From Paraperlucidibaca sp. (GTDB taxonomy: Bacteria; Pseudomonadota; Gammaproteobacteria; Pseudomonadales; Moraxellaceae), in NCBI GenBank assembly GCA_018066805.1, contig JAGPVX010000027.1, positions 1 through 60,280 on the forward strand: a stretch of DNA of 60,280 nucleotides, read 5' to 3'. The position numbers and the translations under genes were made by a program. Under the pieces are notes generated by a model. It was not told the DNA's origin and made no database searches. It saw only the letters and a program-made list of their open reading frames with translations. Position 1 is the first letter of the stretch; every line of letters starts with the position of its first letter. Shown in pieces: positions 17,675-25,900 of the stretch.

Positions 17675-18523
17675 ATGAAATTTAAATCAAAGTGGTTCCG
17701 CATCGGCGTTGAAGGCGCCACATCAGACAAGCGCACAATTGAGCGCAGCTGGCTTGAGCAGGCGGCAAAAAACTTCAACCGCGAGGTTTACGGCGCGCGC
17801 ATCTGGCTAGAGCATTTACGCGGCACGCTGGCAGATAGCAGCTTCCGTGCTTTTGGCGATGTCATCGCACTAAAAGCCGAAGAGATTCATATTGGCGGCC
17901 AAAAGAAGCTCGCCCTGTTTGCTCAAATCGAACCAACCGATGATTTGATTGCCTTCAACAAAGCCCGCCAAAAAATCTACACATCGATGGAAATCGACCC
18001 CAGCTTCAGCGACACCGGCGAAGCCTATCTGGTCGGTCTCGCGGTGACTGATAGCCCTGGCAGTTTAGGCACAGAAGTGCTGAGCTTTGCTGCGCAGAAG
18101 CCAGAAGCTAGCCCTTTTGCAAATCGCCACCACTCCGAAACCTCGATGTTTACCGAGGCATTGGAAGCTGCATTTGATTTTGAAGCGGCCGCTGCAGATG
18201 AGCCATCGGTGACGCTACTTAGCAAAGTGACCGAGCTGCTCGGTATCGGCAAAGGCAAGCAAGCCAAAGATGACGCCCGCTTTAGCGACGTTCATGCCGC
18301 CGTGCAGCAAATTGCTGAGTTTTCCGAGGCTTCAAGCGCTCAGATCGAAGTGCTCACCAAGCTGAACACCGAGCAAAAAGCTCAAATTGACGTCTTGACG
18401 GCCCGCGCCCTGGCGCTTGAAGAGAAGCAAACGACCTTCTCTGAAGTCATCGACGCGCTACCAAACTCAATGCCGCGCCCTCGCGCTACCGGAGGCGATG
18501 GCGCCTCATTAACCGATTGCTAA
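17675..18523 (+). CDS. O: Capsid scaffolding protein with protease domain (P2 gpO-like)
   Basis: An internal scaffold and maturation protease that guides capsid assembly and trims the head proteins. 282 residues, like P2 gpO. The N-terminal serine-protease domain keeps a plausible triad at Asp18, His47 (WLEHLRG) and Ser104 (YTSMEI), matching P2's Asp19, His48, Ser107 spacing. The C-terminus has a predicted coiled coil (about residues 205-260) that would bind the capsid protein. Confidence 0.93.
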   Translation: MKFKSKWFRIGVEGATSDKRTIERSWLEQAAKNFNREVYGARIWLEHLRGTLADSSFRAFGDVIALKAEEIHIGGQKKLALFAQIEPTDDLIAFNKARQKIYTSMEIDPSFSDTGEAYLVGLAVTDSPGSLGTEVLSFAAQKPEASPFANRHHSETSMFTEALEAAFDFEAAAADEPSVTLLSKVTELLGIGKGKQAKDDARFSDVHAAVQQIAEFSEASSAQIEVLTKLNTEQKAQIDVLTARALALEEKQTTFSEVIDALPNSMPRPRATGGDGASLTDC

Positions 18524-18559
18524 TAGCCTACTAACTAGCGGCCTAGGCCGGAGAAAACC

Positions 18560-19582
18560 ATGAAACAAGTATCACGCCAAAAGTACAACGATTACATCGG
18601 CCACATTGCAAAGCTCAATGCTGTCGCTAGCGCCGTGGAAAAATTCACCGTCACGCCAAGCGTCCAGCAAACACTGGAAAAGCGACTTCAGGAGTCCAGC
18701 GACTTCTTAACACGCATCAACGTGGTTCCTGTTGATGAAATGGAAGGCCAAAAAATTGGCTTAGGCGTTAGCGGCACCATTGCTGGCCGCACCGATACAT
18801 CGGCGAATGATCGCGTGCCGCGCGACATGTCTGATTTAACTGGCAAAAATTACAAGTGCTACAAAACTGATTTCGACACAGCTATCCCGTACGTGAAAAT
18901 CGACATGTGGGCGAAGTTTCCCAACTTCCAAGAACTGCTGCGCGATGCCATCCTGACTCAACAAGCGCTTGACCGCATTATGATTGGCTTTAACGGCACC
19001 AGTGCCGCCACCGCCACGAACCGTGCCACTAGCCCACTCCTGCAAGATGTAAACATCGGCTGGCTGCAAAAACAGCGTACCGAAGCGCCAGCGCGCGTAA
19101 TGAGTGAGGTTGTTGCCGCTAGTGGCGAGGTCAACGTTGGCCCGTCGGGCGATTACGAAAACCTAGATGCCCTGGTCTATGACGCCATTCAATTGTTAGA
19201 TCCAGCCCATCAGCGCCGCCCAGATCTAGTGGTCATGGTTGGCCGCGAGCTGATGCACGACAAATATCTGCCGCTATTGAATCGCCAGCAAACCGCTGAA
19301 AACGAGCTGGCATCAGATGTGATCATCAGCAACCGCCGCATGGGCGGGCTGCCCGCTTTCGATGTGCCCTTCATCCCTGAAGGCACGGTCATCATCACTA
19401 GCTTTAGCAACTTGTCTATTTACTGGCAGGACGGCGCTCGTCGCCGCGCGATTATCGACAATCCAAAGCGTGACCGTATCGAGAACTACGAATCGTCAAA
19501 CGATGCGTATGTAATCGAAGACAACAGCGCCATGGCCATTGTTGAGAACATCGTCTTAGGCGACTTCACGCCAGCGGGGTAA
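18560..19582 (+). CDS. N: Major capsid protein (P2 gpN-like)
   Basis: The HK97-fold shell protein. 340 residues. Its N-terminus (MKQVSRQKYNDYIGHIAKLN), TDTSANDRVPRD and QQTAENELASDVIISNRRMGG blocks are typical of P2-family capsid proteins. A GGAGAAAACC ribosome-binding site precedes the start. It lies between the scaffold and the small terminase as in P2. Confidence 0.95.
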   Translation: MKQVSRQKYNDYIGHIAKLNAVASAVEKFTVTPSVQQTLEKRLQESSDFLTRINVVPVDEMEGQKIGLGVSGTIAGRTDTSANDRVPRDMSDLTGKNYKCYKTDFDTAIPYVKIDMWAKFPNFQELLRDAILTQQALDRIMIGFNGTSAATATNRATSPLLQDVNIGWLQKQRTEAPARVMSEVVAASGEVNVGPSGDYENLDALVYDAIQLLDPAHQRRPDLVVMVGRELMHDKYLPLLNRQQTAENELASDVIISNRRMGGLPAFDVPFIPEGTVIITSFSNLSIYWQDGARRRAIIDNPKRDRIENYESSNDAYVIEDNSAMAIVENIVLGDFTPAG

Positions 19583-19586
19583 GCGC

Positions 19587-20318
19587 ATGAGCACCAATAA
19601 GCGCCGCTTGACCCCTGCGCAACGGCACTTCATCCGAGTGTCGGCTGCGCAAGAGGTTAGCAAGGATGTTCACGGCGGCATGGCCACCGGCAGCGCTTAC
19701 GAGCTGATGCTGGCGAAGCTCACGCAGGATCGTGCGCGCCTAAAGCAGATCCAATCTGTTGAGCAGAAGATTGAGATCAAGCGCCAGTTGGTGCCTGAAT
19801 ACGCCGATTACATCGATGGCGTGCTGAAAGGCGACTCCGGCGCTGAAGATCAGGTCGTTTCTCGTCTAATGGTCTGGAGTGCCGACATCGGCGACGTTGA
19901 TGGCGCTATGGCTATCGGCGGCTACCTAATTAAGCACGGTCTCGGCACCGCCGACGCCTTTAAGCGCTCCACCGGCTGCTTGCTTGTTGAGGAGCTTTCG
20001 GAGCATGCATCGGCAGCGCTCGGCGTAGATAGCCAAGCGATGACTTTGCAGCAGCTGGCTGATTTATCAGCACTAACGGCGAGCGAAGATATGCCCGATG
20101 AAGTTCGCGCCAAATTGGAAAAAGTCACCGGCCGCACCATGCTCTTGCAGGTCAGCGCCGATGAGCCCGACGCCACTGATGCAATGTGGCTTGAGCGCGC
20201 GCTTGGACACTTCAAGCGCGCGCTGCAGCTGCACGAAAAATGCGGCGTAAAAACCGATATCGGTGCCATTGAGCGCCAGTTGAAAAAGATTGCTACAGCA
20301 GCTCCGGCTGCTAGCTAA
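19587..20318 (+). CDS. M: Small terminase subunit (P2 gpM-like)
   Basis: The DNA-recognition and nuclease partner of gpP that cuts at cos. 243 residues, close to P2 gpM. The N-terminus (LTPAQRHFIRVSA) and the GDSGAEDQVVSRLMVWSADIGD block are characteristic. It starts 4 bp after N. A cos-cutting small subunit implies cohesive ends, consistent with the candidate cos at 14144. Confidence 0.92.
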   Translation: MSTNKRRLTPAQRHFIRVSAAQEVSKDVHGGMATGSAYELMLAKLTQDRARLKQIQSVEQKIEIKRQLVPEYADYIDGVLKGDSGAEDQVVSRLMVWSADIGDVDGAMAIGGYLIKHGLGTADAFKRSTGCLLVEELSEHASAALGVDSQAMTLQQLADLSALTASEDMPDEVRAKLEKVTGRTMLLQVSADEPDATDAMWLERALGHFKRALQLHEKCGVKTDIGAIERQLKKIATAAPAAS

Positions 20319-20378
20319 ACGAGCCTACCCACGGCATCCGGCGGCTCGATAACTGCACCAGGCTCTCACGAGTGACTC

Positions 20379-20388
20379 GCTGCTTTTA
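20379..20388 (+). promoter_or_regulatory. GCTGCTTTTA element ahead of the L operon
   Basis: This 10-mer lies in a 112-bp gap, one of few in the packed structural operon, and recurs ahead of gene V (24072) and, with one change, ahead of gene O (17585). It could mark a late promoter activated by the Ogr-like protein. Confidence 0.4.
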
Positions 20389-20430
20389 TCGACCACCGCC
20401 GATCACCCATCGACCACCGCAGCGGAGCGA

Positions 20431-20907
20431 ATGATGAGCGGCACTGGCCTAGTTTCAATTCATGTACCAGCCGACGTCGCTGAGACCATCTCCAATGATG
20501 GTTTTTTTCCTGCTGTTGATCCGAACGAAGCCCGTAAAGCCGAACGCATTACCGACACCATCACGCCCGAGCGGCTAGTTTATGCGCTTGCCAACGCCAT
20601 GATGTCGGCCAACTTAACACTGGATGAATGGAAGCAGACGCAGATTGCCGATGGCTACGCCTCGCTTGCTGATGTGCCAGACATCGCCATTGGTGGCGTT
20701 AAGCGCAAGCACCGGCTTTACCTTCGCGCCGTGTACGCACTGGCACACGCCGACCTCATCGAGCGCTATCCCGACTACAGCTTAACGCCCGCCGGTGAGC
20801 GCAAATCTGCCGTGGTCACCCTCGCGGGCGATGATCACTACCGCAATGCCCACTGGGCGCTATCGGACATCGTTGGCAAGTCTCGCACCACTGTGGAGCT
20901 GATCTGA
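20431..20907 (+). CDS. L: Head completion/stabilisation protein (P2 gpL-like)
   Basis: A head-tail connector protein added after DNA packaging. 158 residues. Blocks such as NDGFFPAVDPNEARKAERIT, HLYLRAVYALAHA-like (YLRAVYALAHADL) and DDHYRNAHWALSDIVGKSRTT identify the family. Its stop overlaps the start of gpX by one base. Confidence 0.92.
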   Translation: MMSGTGLVSIHVPADVAETISNDGFFPAVDPNEARKAERITDTITPERLVYALANAMMSANLTLDEWKQTQIADGYASLADVPDIAIGGVKRKHRLYLRAVYALAHADLIERYPDYSLTPAGERKSAVVTLAGDDHYRNAHWALSDIVGKSRTTVELI

Positions 20908-21116
20908 TGATCGCCGTAGCGCTGCAAGGCGACACCGTGGACATGATCGCCTATCGACATTTTGGCTACACCGCCGCCGTCACCGAGGCGATTCTTGAAT
21001 TAAACCCTGGCATCGCCGAGTTGGGCGTTTTCGTACCCGAAGGCACGAGCGTGACGCTGCCAAACCAAACCGCAATCGACACGCCCACCGTGAAGCTGCT
21101 GCAGCTTTGGGACTAA
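20907..21116 (+). CDS. X: Tail protein X (P2 gpX-like)
   Basis: A 69-residue LysM-like tail protein needed for tail assembly. It shows the family signature GDTVDMIAYRHFG near the N-terminus and LNPGIAELGVFVPEGTSVTLP, like P2 gpX in size and place after L. Confidence 0.93.
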   Translation: MIAVALQGDTVDMIAYRHFGYTAAVTEAILELNPGIAELGVFVPEGTSVTLPNQTAIDTPTVKLLQLWD

Positions 21117-21126
21117 GGAGAACACT

Positions 21127-21483
21127 GTGGCTGAACCAGCAAGCAGCGCCGGACTCACCGCGCTAACCATCACCGGAGTTGGCCTTGCGGCCATGCTGCC
21201 TTGGCTAGACGTGAACGCGTTAATCGGCGCCATCTCTGGTGCGGCCATTGTGGCGGCACATCGCAAAGACATCGGCGCGTTATCGCGCGTTCTCGGCATG
21301 TTCATGTCTACCGCCGCTGGCTATGTCTGTGCGCCTGAGCTCGTGCTGCAGACACCACTCAATCAGACCGGCCCAGCAGCGGTCGTCGGTGCGGTAGTGA
21401 TTTTGCCGGTGCTGCTGCGCGTGCTGGCCTATATCGAAAAAATGGACGTGGCTGAATGGCTGCGTAAGCGTATGGGTGGCTGA
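21127..21483 (+). CDS. Putative phage holin
   Basis: A 118-residue membrane protein starting at GTG behind AAGGAG. Its hydrophobic segments lie around residues 10-27, 31-46 and 85-103. Its place directly before a second small membrane protein, the endolysin and Rz/Rz1 points to a holin. This follows from size and position, not from a diagnostic motif. Confidence 0.75.
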   Translation: MAEPASSAGLTALTITGVGLAAMLPWLDVNALIGAISGAAIVAAHRKDIGALSRVLGMFMSTAAGYVCAPELVLQTPLNQTGPAAVVGAVVILPVLLRVLAYIEKMDVAEWLRKRMGG

Positions 21484-21484
21484 G

Positions 21485-21769
21485 ATGACTATGCATTGGT
21501 TGTTTAATCTGCTGCCGGTGCTGTGTGCTGCCGCTTACGCTGCGGCGGCATTTTTACTCATCACCTTTGCCCGCACCGGCTATCGCTACCGCGCTTGGGT
21601 ATCGGCCTCGGCCTCATGCTCGATCGCCATATTGCTCTCAGGCGCCCTCATCAAACTGCTGTATTTGCCGCCGACTAGCCTGCTCGATGTCGCACTGGCC
21701 TTGCTGACGCTCGCCCTAGTCAGAAAATCCAACGGCAACTTGGCCGCCCTTTGGAGATTACTCAAATGA
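21485..21769 (+). CDS. Second phage holin-family membrane protein
   Basis: A 94-residue protein with three hydrophobic stretches (WLFNLLPVLCAAAYAAAAFLL, ASCSIAILLSGALIKLLYL and LLDVALALLTLALV). Its stop codon overlaps the endolysin start (ATGA). It could be a holin, or an antiholin pairing with the previous gene; P2-like phages often have two such genes. A GTG at 21476 is an alternative start. Confidence 0.7.
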   Translation: MTMHWLFNLLPVLCAAAYAAAAFLLITFARTGYRYRAWVSASASCSIAILLSGALIKLLYLPPTSLLDVALALLTLALVRKSNGNLAALWRLLK

Positions 21770-22575
21770 ATACACTCACCATTGGCTCAAAAGGCCTTGA
21801 AGTCACTCAGCTGCAGCGGTTTTTAGCGAAGATCTCGCCGCTATTTGTCGATGGTGACTTTGGCGATAACACTGAGCGCGCCCTGATGGCCTATCAGCGC
21901 TCAGCCGGGCTTGTTGCCGATGGGATCGCGGGGCCGAAAACGCTCGCCCGTATTTTTGGCGCGTCTGATCCAAAGCATTTATCGCAAGCAGACCTGCAGG
22001 CCGCCGCTGATGAGCTGGGCGTTGATCTGCCTGCCGTCATGGCAGTGAATAACGTCGAGAGTCGCGGCACCGGATTTTTGCCCAACGGTAAGCCGGTGAT
22101 CTTGTTCGAGCGCCACATCATGTATCGCCGTTTAGCCGCTAGCGAGCAGCCCGAGCTGGCAGAAAACGTTGATGCGTTTGCGGAGCGATATCCAGCCATC
22201 GTCAGCCAACGACCAGGCGGCTATGCCGGCGGATCTGCCGAGCACCAACGCCTCGCCACAGCAAAACAAATCTCTACTGATTGCGCCATTGAATCGGCGA
22301 GCTGGGGCCTGTTTCAAATCATGGGCTTCCACTGGCAGGCGCTAGGCTACGAATCGGCCGCCGACTTTGAGGCCTGCATGTGCCGTTCAGAGCGCGAGCA
22401 ACTGATGGCTTTCGTGCGCTTCATTAAGCTCGACAGCAGCCTGCACATCGCCCTGCGCAATCACCGCTGGGCAGACTTCGCCAAGCGCTACAACGGCCCC
22501 GCCTTCAAGCGCAACAACTACGACCGCCGCTTAGCGGAGGCCTTCGCCAAATTCACCGCCATCGAGGCCGCCTAA
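21766..22575 (+). CDS. Endolysin: peptidoglycan-binding domain plus N-acetylmuramidase (DUF3380)
   Basis: Degrades the cell wall at lysis. 269 residues. An N-terminal PG_binding_1 domain (residues 5-65; LQRFLAKISPLFVDGDFGD, AGPKTL) is followed by a DUF3380 muramidase domain with the likely catalytic Glu98 in NNVESRG. SWGLFQIMGFHW and RYNGPAF are conserved substrate-groove blocks. There is no signal peptide, so it should need the holin for release. The ATG at 21766 is chosen for GGAG upstream. Confidence 0.93.
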   Translation: MNTLTIGSKGLEVTQLQRFLAKISPLFVDGDFGDNTERALMAYQRSAGLVADGIAGPKTLARIFGASDPKHLSQADLQAAADELGVDLPAVMAVNNVESRGTGFLPNGKPVILFERHIMYRRLAASEQPELAENVDAFAERYPAIVSQRPGGYAGGSAEHQRLATAKQISTDCAIESASWGLFQIMGFHWQALGYESAADFEACMCRSEREQLMAFVRFIKLDSSLHIALRNHRWADFAKRYNGPAFKRNNYDRRLAEAFAKFTAIEAA

Positions 22576-23042
22576 TGATCTTGCTCAAGCAGCTGCTCAC
22601 GCCTCTGCTGCTGCCGCTGCTCATCGCCCTGGCGGTTTTCGCGGGTATGCAAACCCTACGCTTCAATGCCGCCGATAATCGCGCCACGCAAGCCGAGGCC
22701 AGCACGGCGCTCATGCAGGCGGCAATCACCGGCATGGAGAGCAGCATCGATGCGCTCGATGAGTCGGTGAAGCGCACTGAAAAAACCTATGAGCGGCTAG
22801 CCACTACGCAGTCATCGCTGAGCCAATCGCTCGCAAAATCACAAAAGACCATCGAGGCGCTACGCCATGAAAACTCCGCATTTAAAACGTGGGCTGACAC
22901 TGCTTTGCCTATTGCTGCTCAGCGCCTGCGCGAGCGCCCCGCCATTACTGGTGCCGAAGGCTATTTACGTTGGCTGTCCCGCCGTGACGAGCTGCCAGCT
23001 GTCGGCAACGGCACCAACGGCCAACCAGCACCTGCTCACTGA
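22575..23042 (+). CDS. lysB: Spanin inner-membrane subunit (Rz / P2 LysB-like)
   Basis: 155 residues with an N-terminal membrane anchor (LLTPLLLPLLIALAVFAG) and a periplasmic alpha-helical coiled coil. With the embedded Rz1 it fuses the inner and outer membranes at the last step of lysis. It overlaps the endolysin stop. Confidence 0.85.
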   Translation: MILLKQLLTPLLLPLLIALAVFAGMQTLRFNAADNRATQAEASTALMQAAITGMESSIDALDESVKRTEKTYERLATTQSSLSQSLAKSQKTIEALRHENSAFKTWADTALPIAAQRLRERPAITGAEGYLRWLSRRDELPAVGNGTNGQPAPAH

Positions 23043-23145
23043 CGCCGAGCGTATCGAGAGCGACTGGGCCGCCTGTGCGGCCAAGGTCGATGAAACCATC
23101 CGCTGCCAACGCGAGCTGAAAAATGGAAAAGATCCGAAGCCTTAG
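22867..23145 (+). CDS. lysC: Spanin outer-membrane lipoprotein (Rz1 / LysC-like), out-of-frame overlap
   Basis: 92 residues with a signal peptide and lipobox (LLLLSAC) giving a lipidated Cys near residue 21, then SAPPLLVPK. It starts inside the Rz gene in another frame and ends beyond it, the classic embedded spanin arrangement. It also overlaps the start of gene R. Confidence 0.85.
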   Translation: MKTPHLKRGLTLLCLLLLSACASAPPLLVPKAIYVGCPAVTSCQLSATAPTANQHLLTDAERIESDWAACAAKVDETIRCQRELKNGKDPKP

Positions 23146-23623
23146 AGCCGCCATTGAAGCAGCCATCCCCGATCTGGCGCGTAATCCAGATCGTCTAGTG
23201 ATTTTCGTCAATCAAGGCCAAATCGCCAGTGCCAGCATCACCAGTCCATCGTTCGAGTATCGCTACGAAGGCGAGATCCTGCTCACTGATTACTCGGACC
23301 ACGTCGATAAAGCCGTGGTGGCCACGCTACTCTGGGCCCGTCTAAACGAGCCGGATATTTTCACCAACTACCACCAAGGCAAGCCCGGGCTTTCGTTTGA
23401 AGCTGAAATTATCGATGAAAAGAAAATTGACCTGGTCATTCGCCTGCCGCTAACCGAGCGCGTCATCGTGCGTGAGCTGGAATCCGGCGAAGTCACTATC
23501 GAGCACATCGGCGAGCCGCCACCACCAGACCCATTCGGCCCTGCGCCTGGTAATCTGCAAGTGGTGTTTGGGCAGTACGACGAAAACCCAGTCGAAGACC
23601 TGACCAATGACCCAGTCGCTTGA
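23123..23623 (+). CDS. R: Tail completion protein (P2 gpR-like)
   Basis: A 166-residue protein needed to finish the tail so that it can join the head. The N-terminus (MEKIRSLRAAIEAAIPDLARNPDRLVIFV, in parts) and the YEGEILLTDYSDH block match the gpR family. It overlaps Rz1 upstream and gpS downstream. Confidence 0.9.
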   Translation: MEKIRSLRAAIEAAIPDLARNPDRLVIFVNQGQIASASITSPSFEYRYEGEILLTDYSDHVDKAVVATLLWARLNEPDIFTNYHQGKPGLSFEAEIIDEKKIDLVIRLPLTERVIVRELESGEVTIEHIGEPPPPDPFGPAPGNLQVVFGQYDENPVEDLTNDPVA

Positions 23624-24068
23624 GGAAATATCCCAGTGGGCCGATGCGTTTCTCGACCATCTCAGCCCCGCCGCACAGCGCAAGTTAGCCACTGAAATTG
23701 GCCGTGAGCTGCGCCGGCAACAACAACGGCAAATTGCCGCGCAGCGCAACCCAGACGGCACGCCGTTTGAGGCCAGAAAAAAGAACCTGAAAAAGAAAAA
23801 AGGCGCACTCCGCCGCAAGATGTTTACTCGCCTGCGTCAAGCGCGTTTCATGCAAGTAGCCGCCACCAGTGCTGGTGTCTCGGTGGGCTATTTGCGCTCC
23901 GGCCGCATTGCCAATATCGCCAAAACACACCACTTTGGCCTAAGTGAAAAGACACCATCTGGTGCATCCATTCAGTATCCAGCACGCCAACTTATTGGCC
24001 TCACGCCCGCCTCGATAGAGGCCATAAAATCAAGAGTTTTGGCCGCCATGGCCACTGCAGACGTTTGA
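23607..24068 (+). CDS. S: Tail completion protein / virion morphogenesis (P2 gpS-like)
   Basis: 153 residues. The N-terminal WADAFLDHLSPAAQRKLATE and the basic NPDGTPFEARKK block are typical of gpS/phage_tail_S proteins. It overlaps gpR by 17 bp. A gap of about 60 bp with a putative late-promoter element follows. Confidence 0.9.
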   Translation: MTQSLEEISQWADAFLDHLSPAAQRKLATEIGRELRRQQQRQIAAQRNPDGTPFEARKKNLKKKKGALRRKMFTRLRQARFMQVAATSAGVSVGYLRSGRIANIAKTHHFGLSEKTPSGASIQYPARQLIGLTPASIEAIKSRVLAAMATADV

Positions 24069-24071
24069 TTA

Positions 24072-24081
24072 GCTGCTTTTA
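24072..24081 (+). promoter_or_regulatory. GCTGCTTTTA element ahead of the V operon
   Basis: The same 10-mer as at 20379, in the gap before gene V. Here it continues as ACA and is preceded by TGA, giving TGA-N12-ACA, one base from the Ogr-type dyad. Confidence 0.45.
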
Positions 24082-24129
24082 CAACGCCCACTGAATGCAC
24101 TTGTGCGCAGCTCTTGGCAGGCTGACCAC

Positions 24130-24708
24130 ATGAACCTATCTGACCTATATCGACGCCTCGAAAACCTGATTCGATTCGGAGTAATCGAAGGCGTTGATCT
24201 ATCCGCAAAGCCAAGCCCTCTGGTGACTGTCCGCACCGGCGGCTTACTGACGCAATGGCTGCCCGTGCAGTCTGCTGCAGCTGGCAATGCGCGTGATTTT
24301 CATCCGCCCACGGCTGGTGAGATCGCTATTGTGATTTCGCCTGGTGGTGATACGGCTCAGGCCTGCGTCATCACTGGCTTTTTCTCTGAGCTATTCCCCG
24401 CACCAGACATCACTCCGAGTCAATGGACGCGCACGTTTCCAGATGGCGCCACATTCAACTATGACAGCGATGCGCATGCGCTCACGGTCGTACTGCCTGC
24501 CGGCGCGACTAGCGCGTTGGCATCTGATGGTGGCATCAGCATTTCCGGTGATATCACGCTTGATGGCAGCATCACCATGGCAGGCGACATCAGCGTAAAT
24601 GGCAAAATCACTGCCAGTGGCGATGTCGTCGGCGCTGGCATCAGCCTATCGAAACATGTCACCACAGGCGTGCGCGCCGGCGGCGACACGTCTGGGCCTC
24701 CGGTATGA
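24130..24708 (+). CDS. V: Baseplate spike protein (P2 gpV-like)
   Basis: The membrane-piercing spike at the tail tip. 192 residues from the ATG at 24130 (MNLSDLYRRLENLIRFGVI). An OB-fold N-terminal domain (WLPVQSAAAGNARDFHPPTAGE) is followed by a C-terminal beta-helix of short repeats (GSITMAGDISVNGKITASGD). The family Gly-rich repeats and position before W confirm it. Confidence 0.92.
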   Translation: MNLSDLYRRLENLIRFGVIEGVDLSAKPSPLVTVRTGGLLTQWLPVQSAAAGNARDFHPPTAGEIAIVISPGGDTAQACVITGFFSELFPAPDITPSQWTRTFPDGATFNYDSDAHALTVVLPAGATSALASDGGISISGDITLDGSITMAGDISVNGKITASGDVVGAGISLSKHVTTGVRAGGDTSGPPV

Positions 24709-25052
24709 ATACCATGATCCCAGCTTCTGGCCGCGCCGCTGCCGACAGCATTGAAAGCATTCGCATCAACATCGCCGAGATCTTGATGACGCCTATCGGA
24801 TCGCGCGTGATGCGCCGCGACTTCGGCTCATACATTCCGCGCTTGCTTGATCAGCCACTCATCGCGCCAACGGTTATCTTGCTCTATGCCGCCGCTGCAA
24901 TGGCCATCATGGCTCACGAAACCCGCATCACTCTCACCGACTTTGATTTCGAAAGCGATGGCGCTGCCGCCACACTAATCATTAACGCCGTTGAGCGATC
25001 AACTGGTAGCGATATTTCGCTGTCGGTGCCGCTGCTGCAGGTGGCCTCATGA
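24705..25052 (+). CDS. W: Baseplate wedge protein (P2 gpW-like)
   Basis: A 115-residue gp25-like wedge component. The blocks SIESIRINIAEILMTPIGSRVM and RDFGSYIPRLLDQP are characteristic. ATGA overlaps link it to V and J. Confidence 0.93.
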   Translation: MNTMIPASGRAAADSIESIRINIAEILMTPIGSRVMRRDFGSYIPRLLDQPLIAPTVILLYAAAAMAIMAHETRITLTDFDFESDGAAATLIINAVERSTGSDISLSVPLLQVAS

Positions 25053-25900
25053 CCGCCATAGATATCAGCCAGCTGCCAGCGCCAGACTTTTTGGCACAAA
25101 TCGACTACGAGACCGAGCTTGCCGACCTAAGCAATGGCCTCATCGCCATGTTTGAAGGTGAAGCTCAAGAGCAGCTCATTGAGACGCTAAATCGCGACTC
25201 TGAACCACTAACTAAGATGATCCAGATGGTCGCCTATCGCGCCATGATGAAGCGTCAAGAATTTAACGATCGCTGCCGTTCATTGCTGTTGGCCTACGCC
25301 TCTGGCTCAACACTCGATCACATTGGCGTGACGTATTACGCGACTGAGCGCCTGAGCGAAGAGTTAGACGCGGCCTATCTTGAGCGTCTTTTGCTGGCAC
25401 CTGATCGTCACTCCACCGCCGGTGCTGAACGCTCATACAAGTACCACGCGCGCAGCGCCTCGAGCGACGTGCGAGATGTTACCGCTGAGAATGCCGGTGC
25501 CGGCACCGTGCGCGTGACGGTTCTATCCACACAGGGCGATGGCACCGCCTCGCCTGAGCTTTTAACTCAAGTTACTACAGCACTCACACCCGAAGCGGTG
25601 CGGCCGCTGACAGATACAGTGTTGGTCGAGTCATCTAGCATTCGCCCCTATCAGATCCGCGCCATCGTTACGCCCGCCTCTGGCCCAGATTCCACGCTAG
25701 TCATTCAGCAAAGCATCGATCGCGCCACCGCCTATGCTGAACGCCGCCATCGCATTGGCTTGAGCGTTATTCGAGACGCCGTGCTATCGGCATTGTGGAC
25801 GGACCAAGTCGAAAACGTCGTGCTTCTAGAGCCACTCGCCGACCTGCCGGCGCTGCCACATAACGCTTGCTTTTGCACATCGATAGAGGTGACGCAATGA
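25049..25900 (+). CDS. J: Baseplate assembly protein (P2 gpJ-like)
   Basis: A 283-residue baseplate protein. The N-terminus (LPAPDFLAQIDYETELADL), the AYASGSTLDHIG block and DRHSTAGAERSYKYHARSAS are signatures of gpJ. It overlaps the next gene by an ATGA junction. Confidence 0.93.
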   Translation: MTAIDISQLPAPDFLAQIDYETELADLSNGLIAMFEGEAQEQLIETLNRDSEPLTKMIQMVAYRAMMKRQEFNDRCRSLLLAYASGSTLDHIGVTYYATERLSEELDAAYLERLLLAPDRHSTAGAERSYKYHARSASSDVRDVTAENAGAGTVRVTVLSTQGDGTASPELLTQVTTALTPEAVRPLTDTVLVESSSIRPYQIRAIVTPASGPDSTLVIQQSIDRATAYAERRHRIGLSVIRDAVLSALWTDQVENVVLLEPLADLPALPHNACFCTSIEVTQ

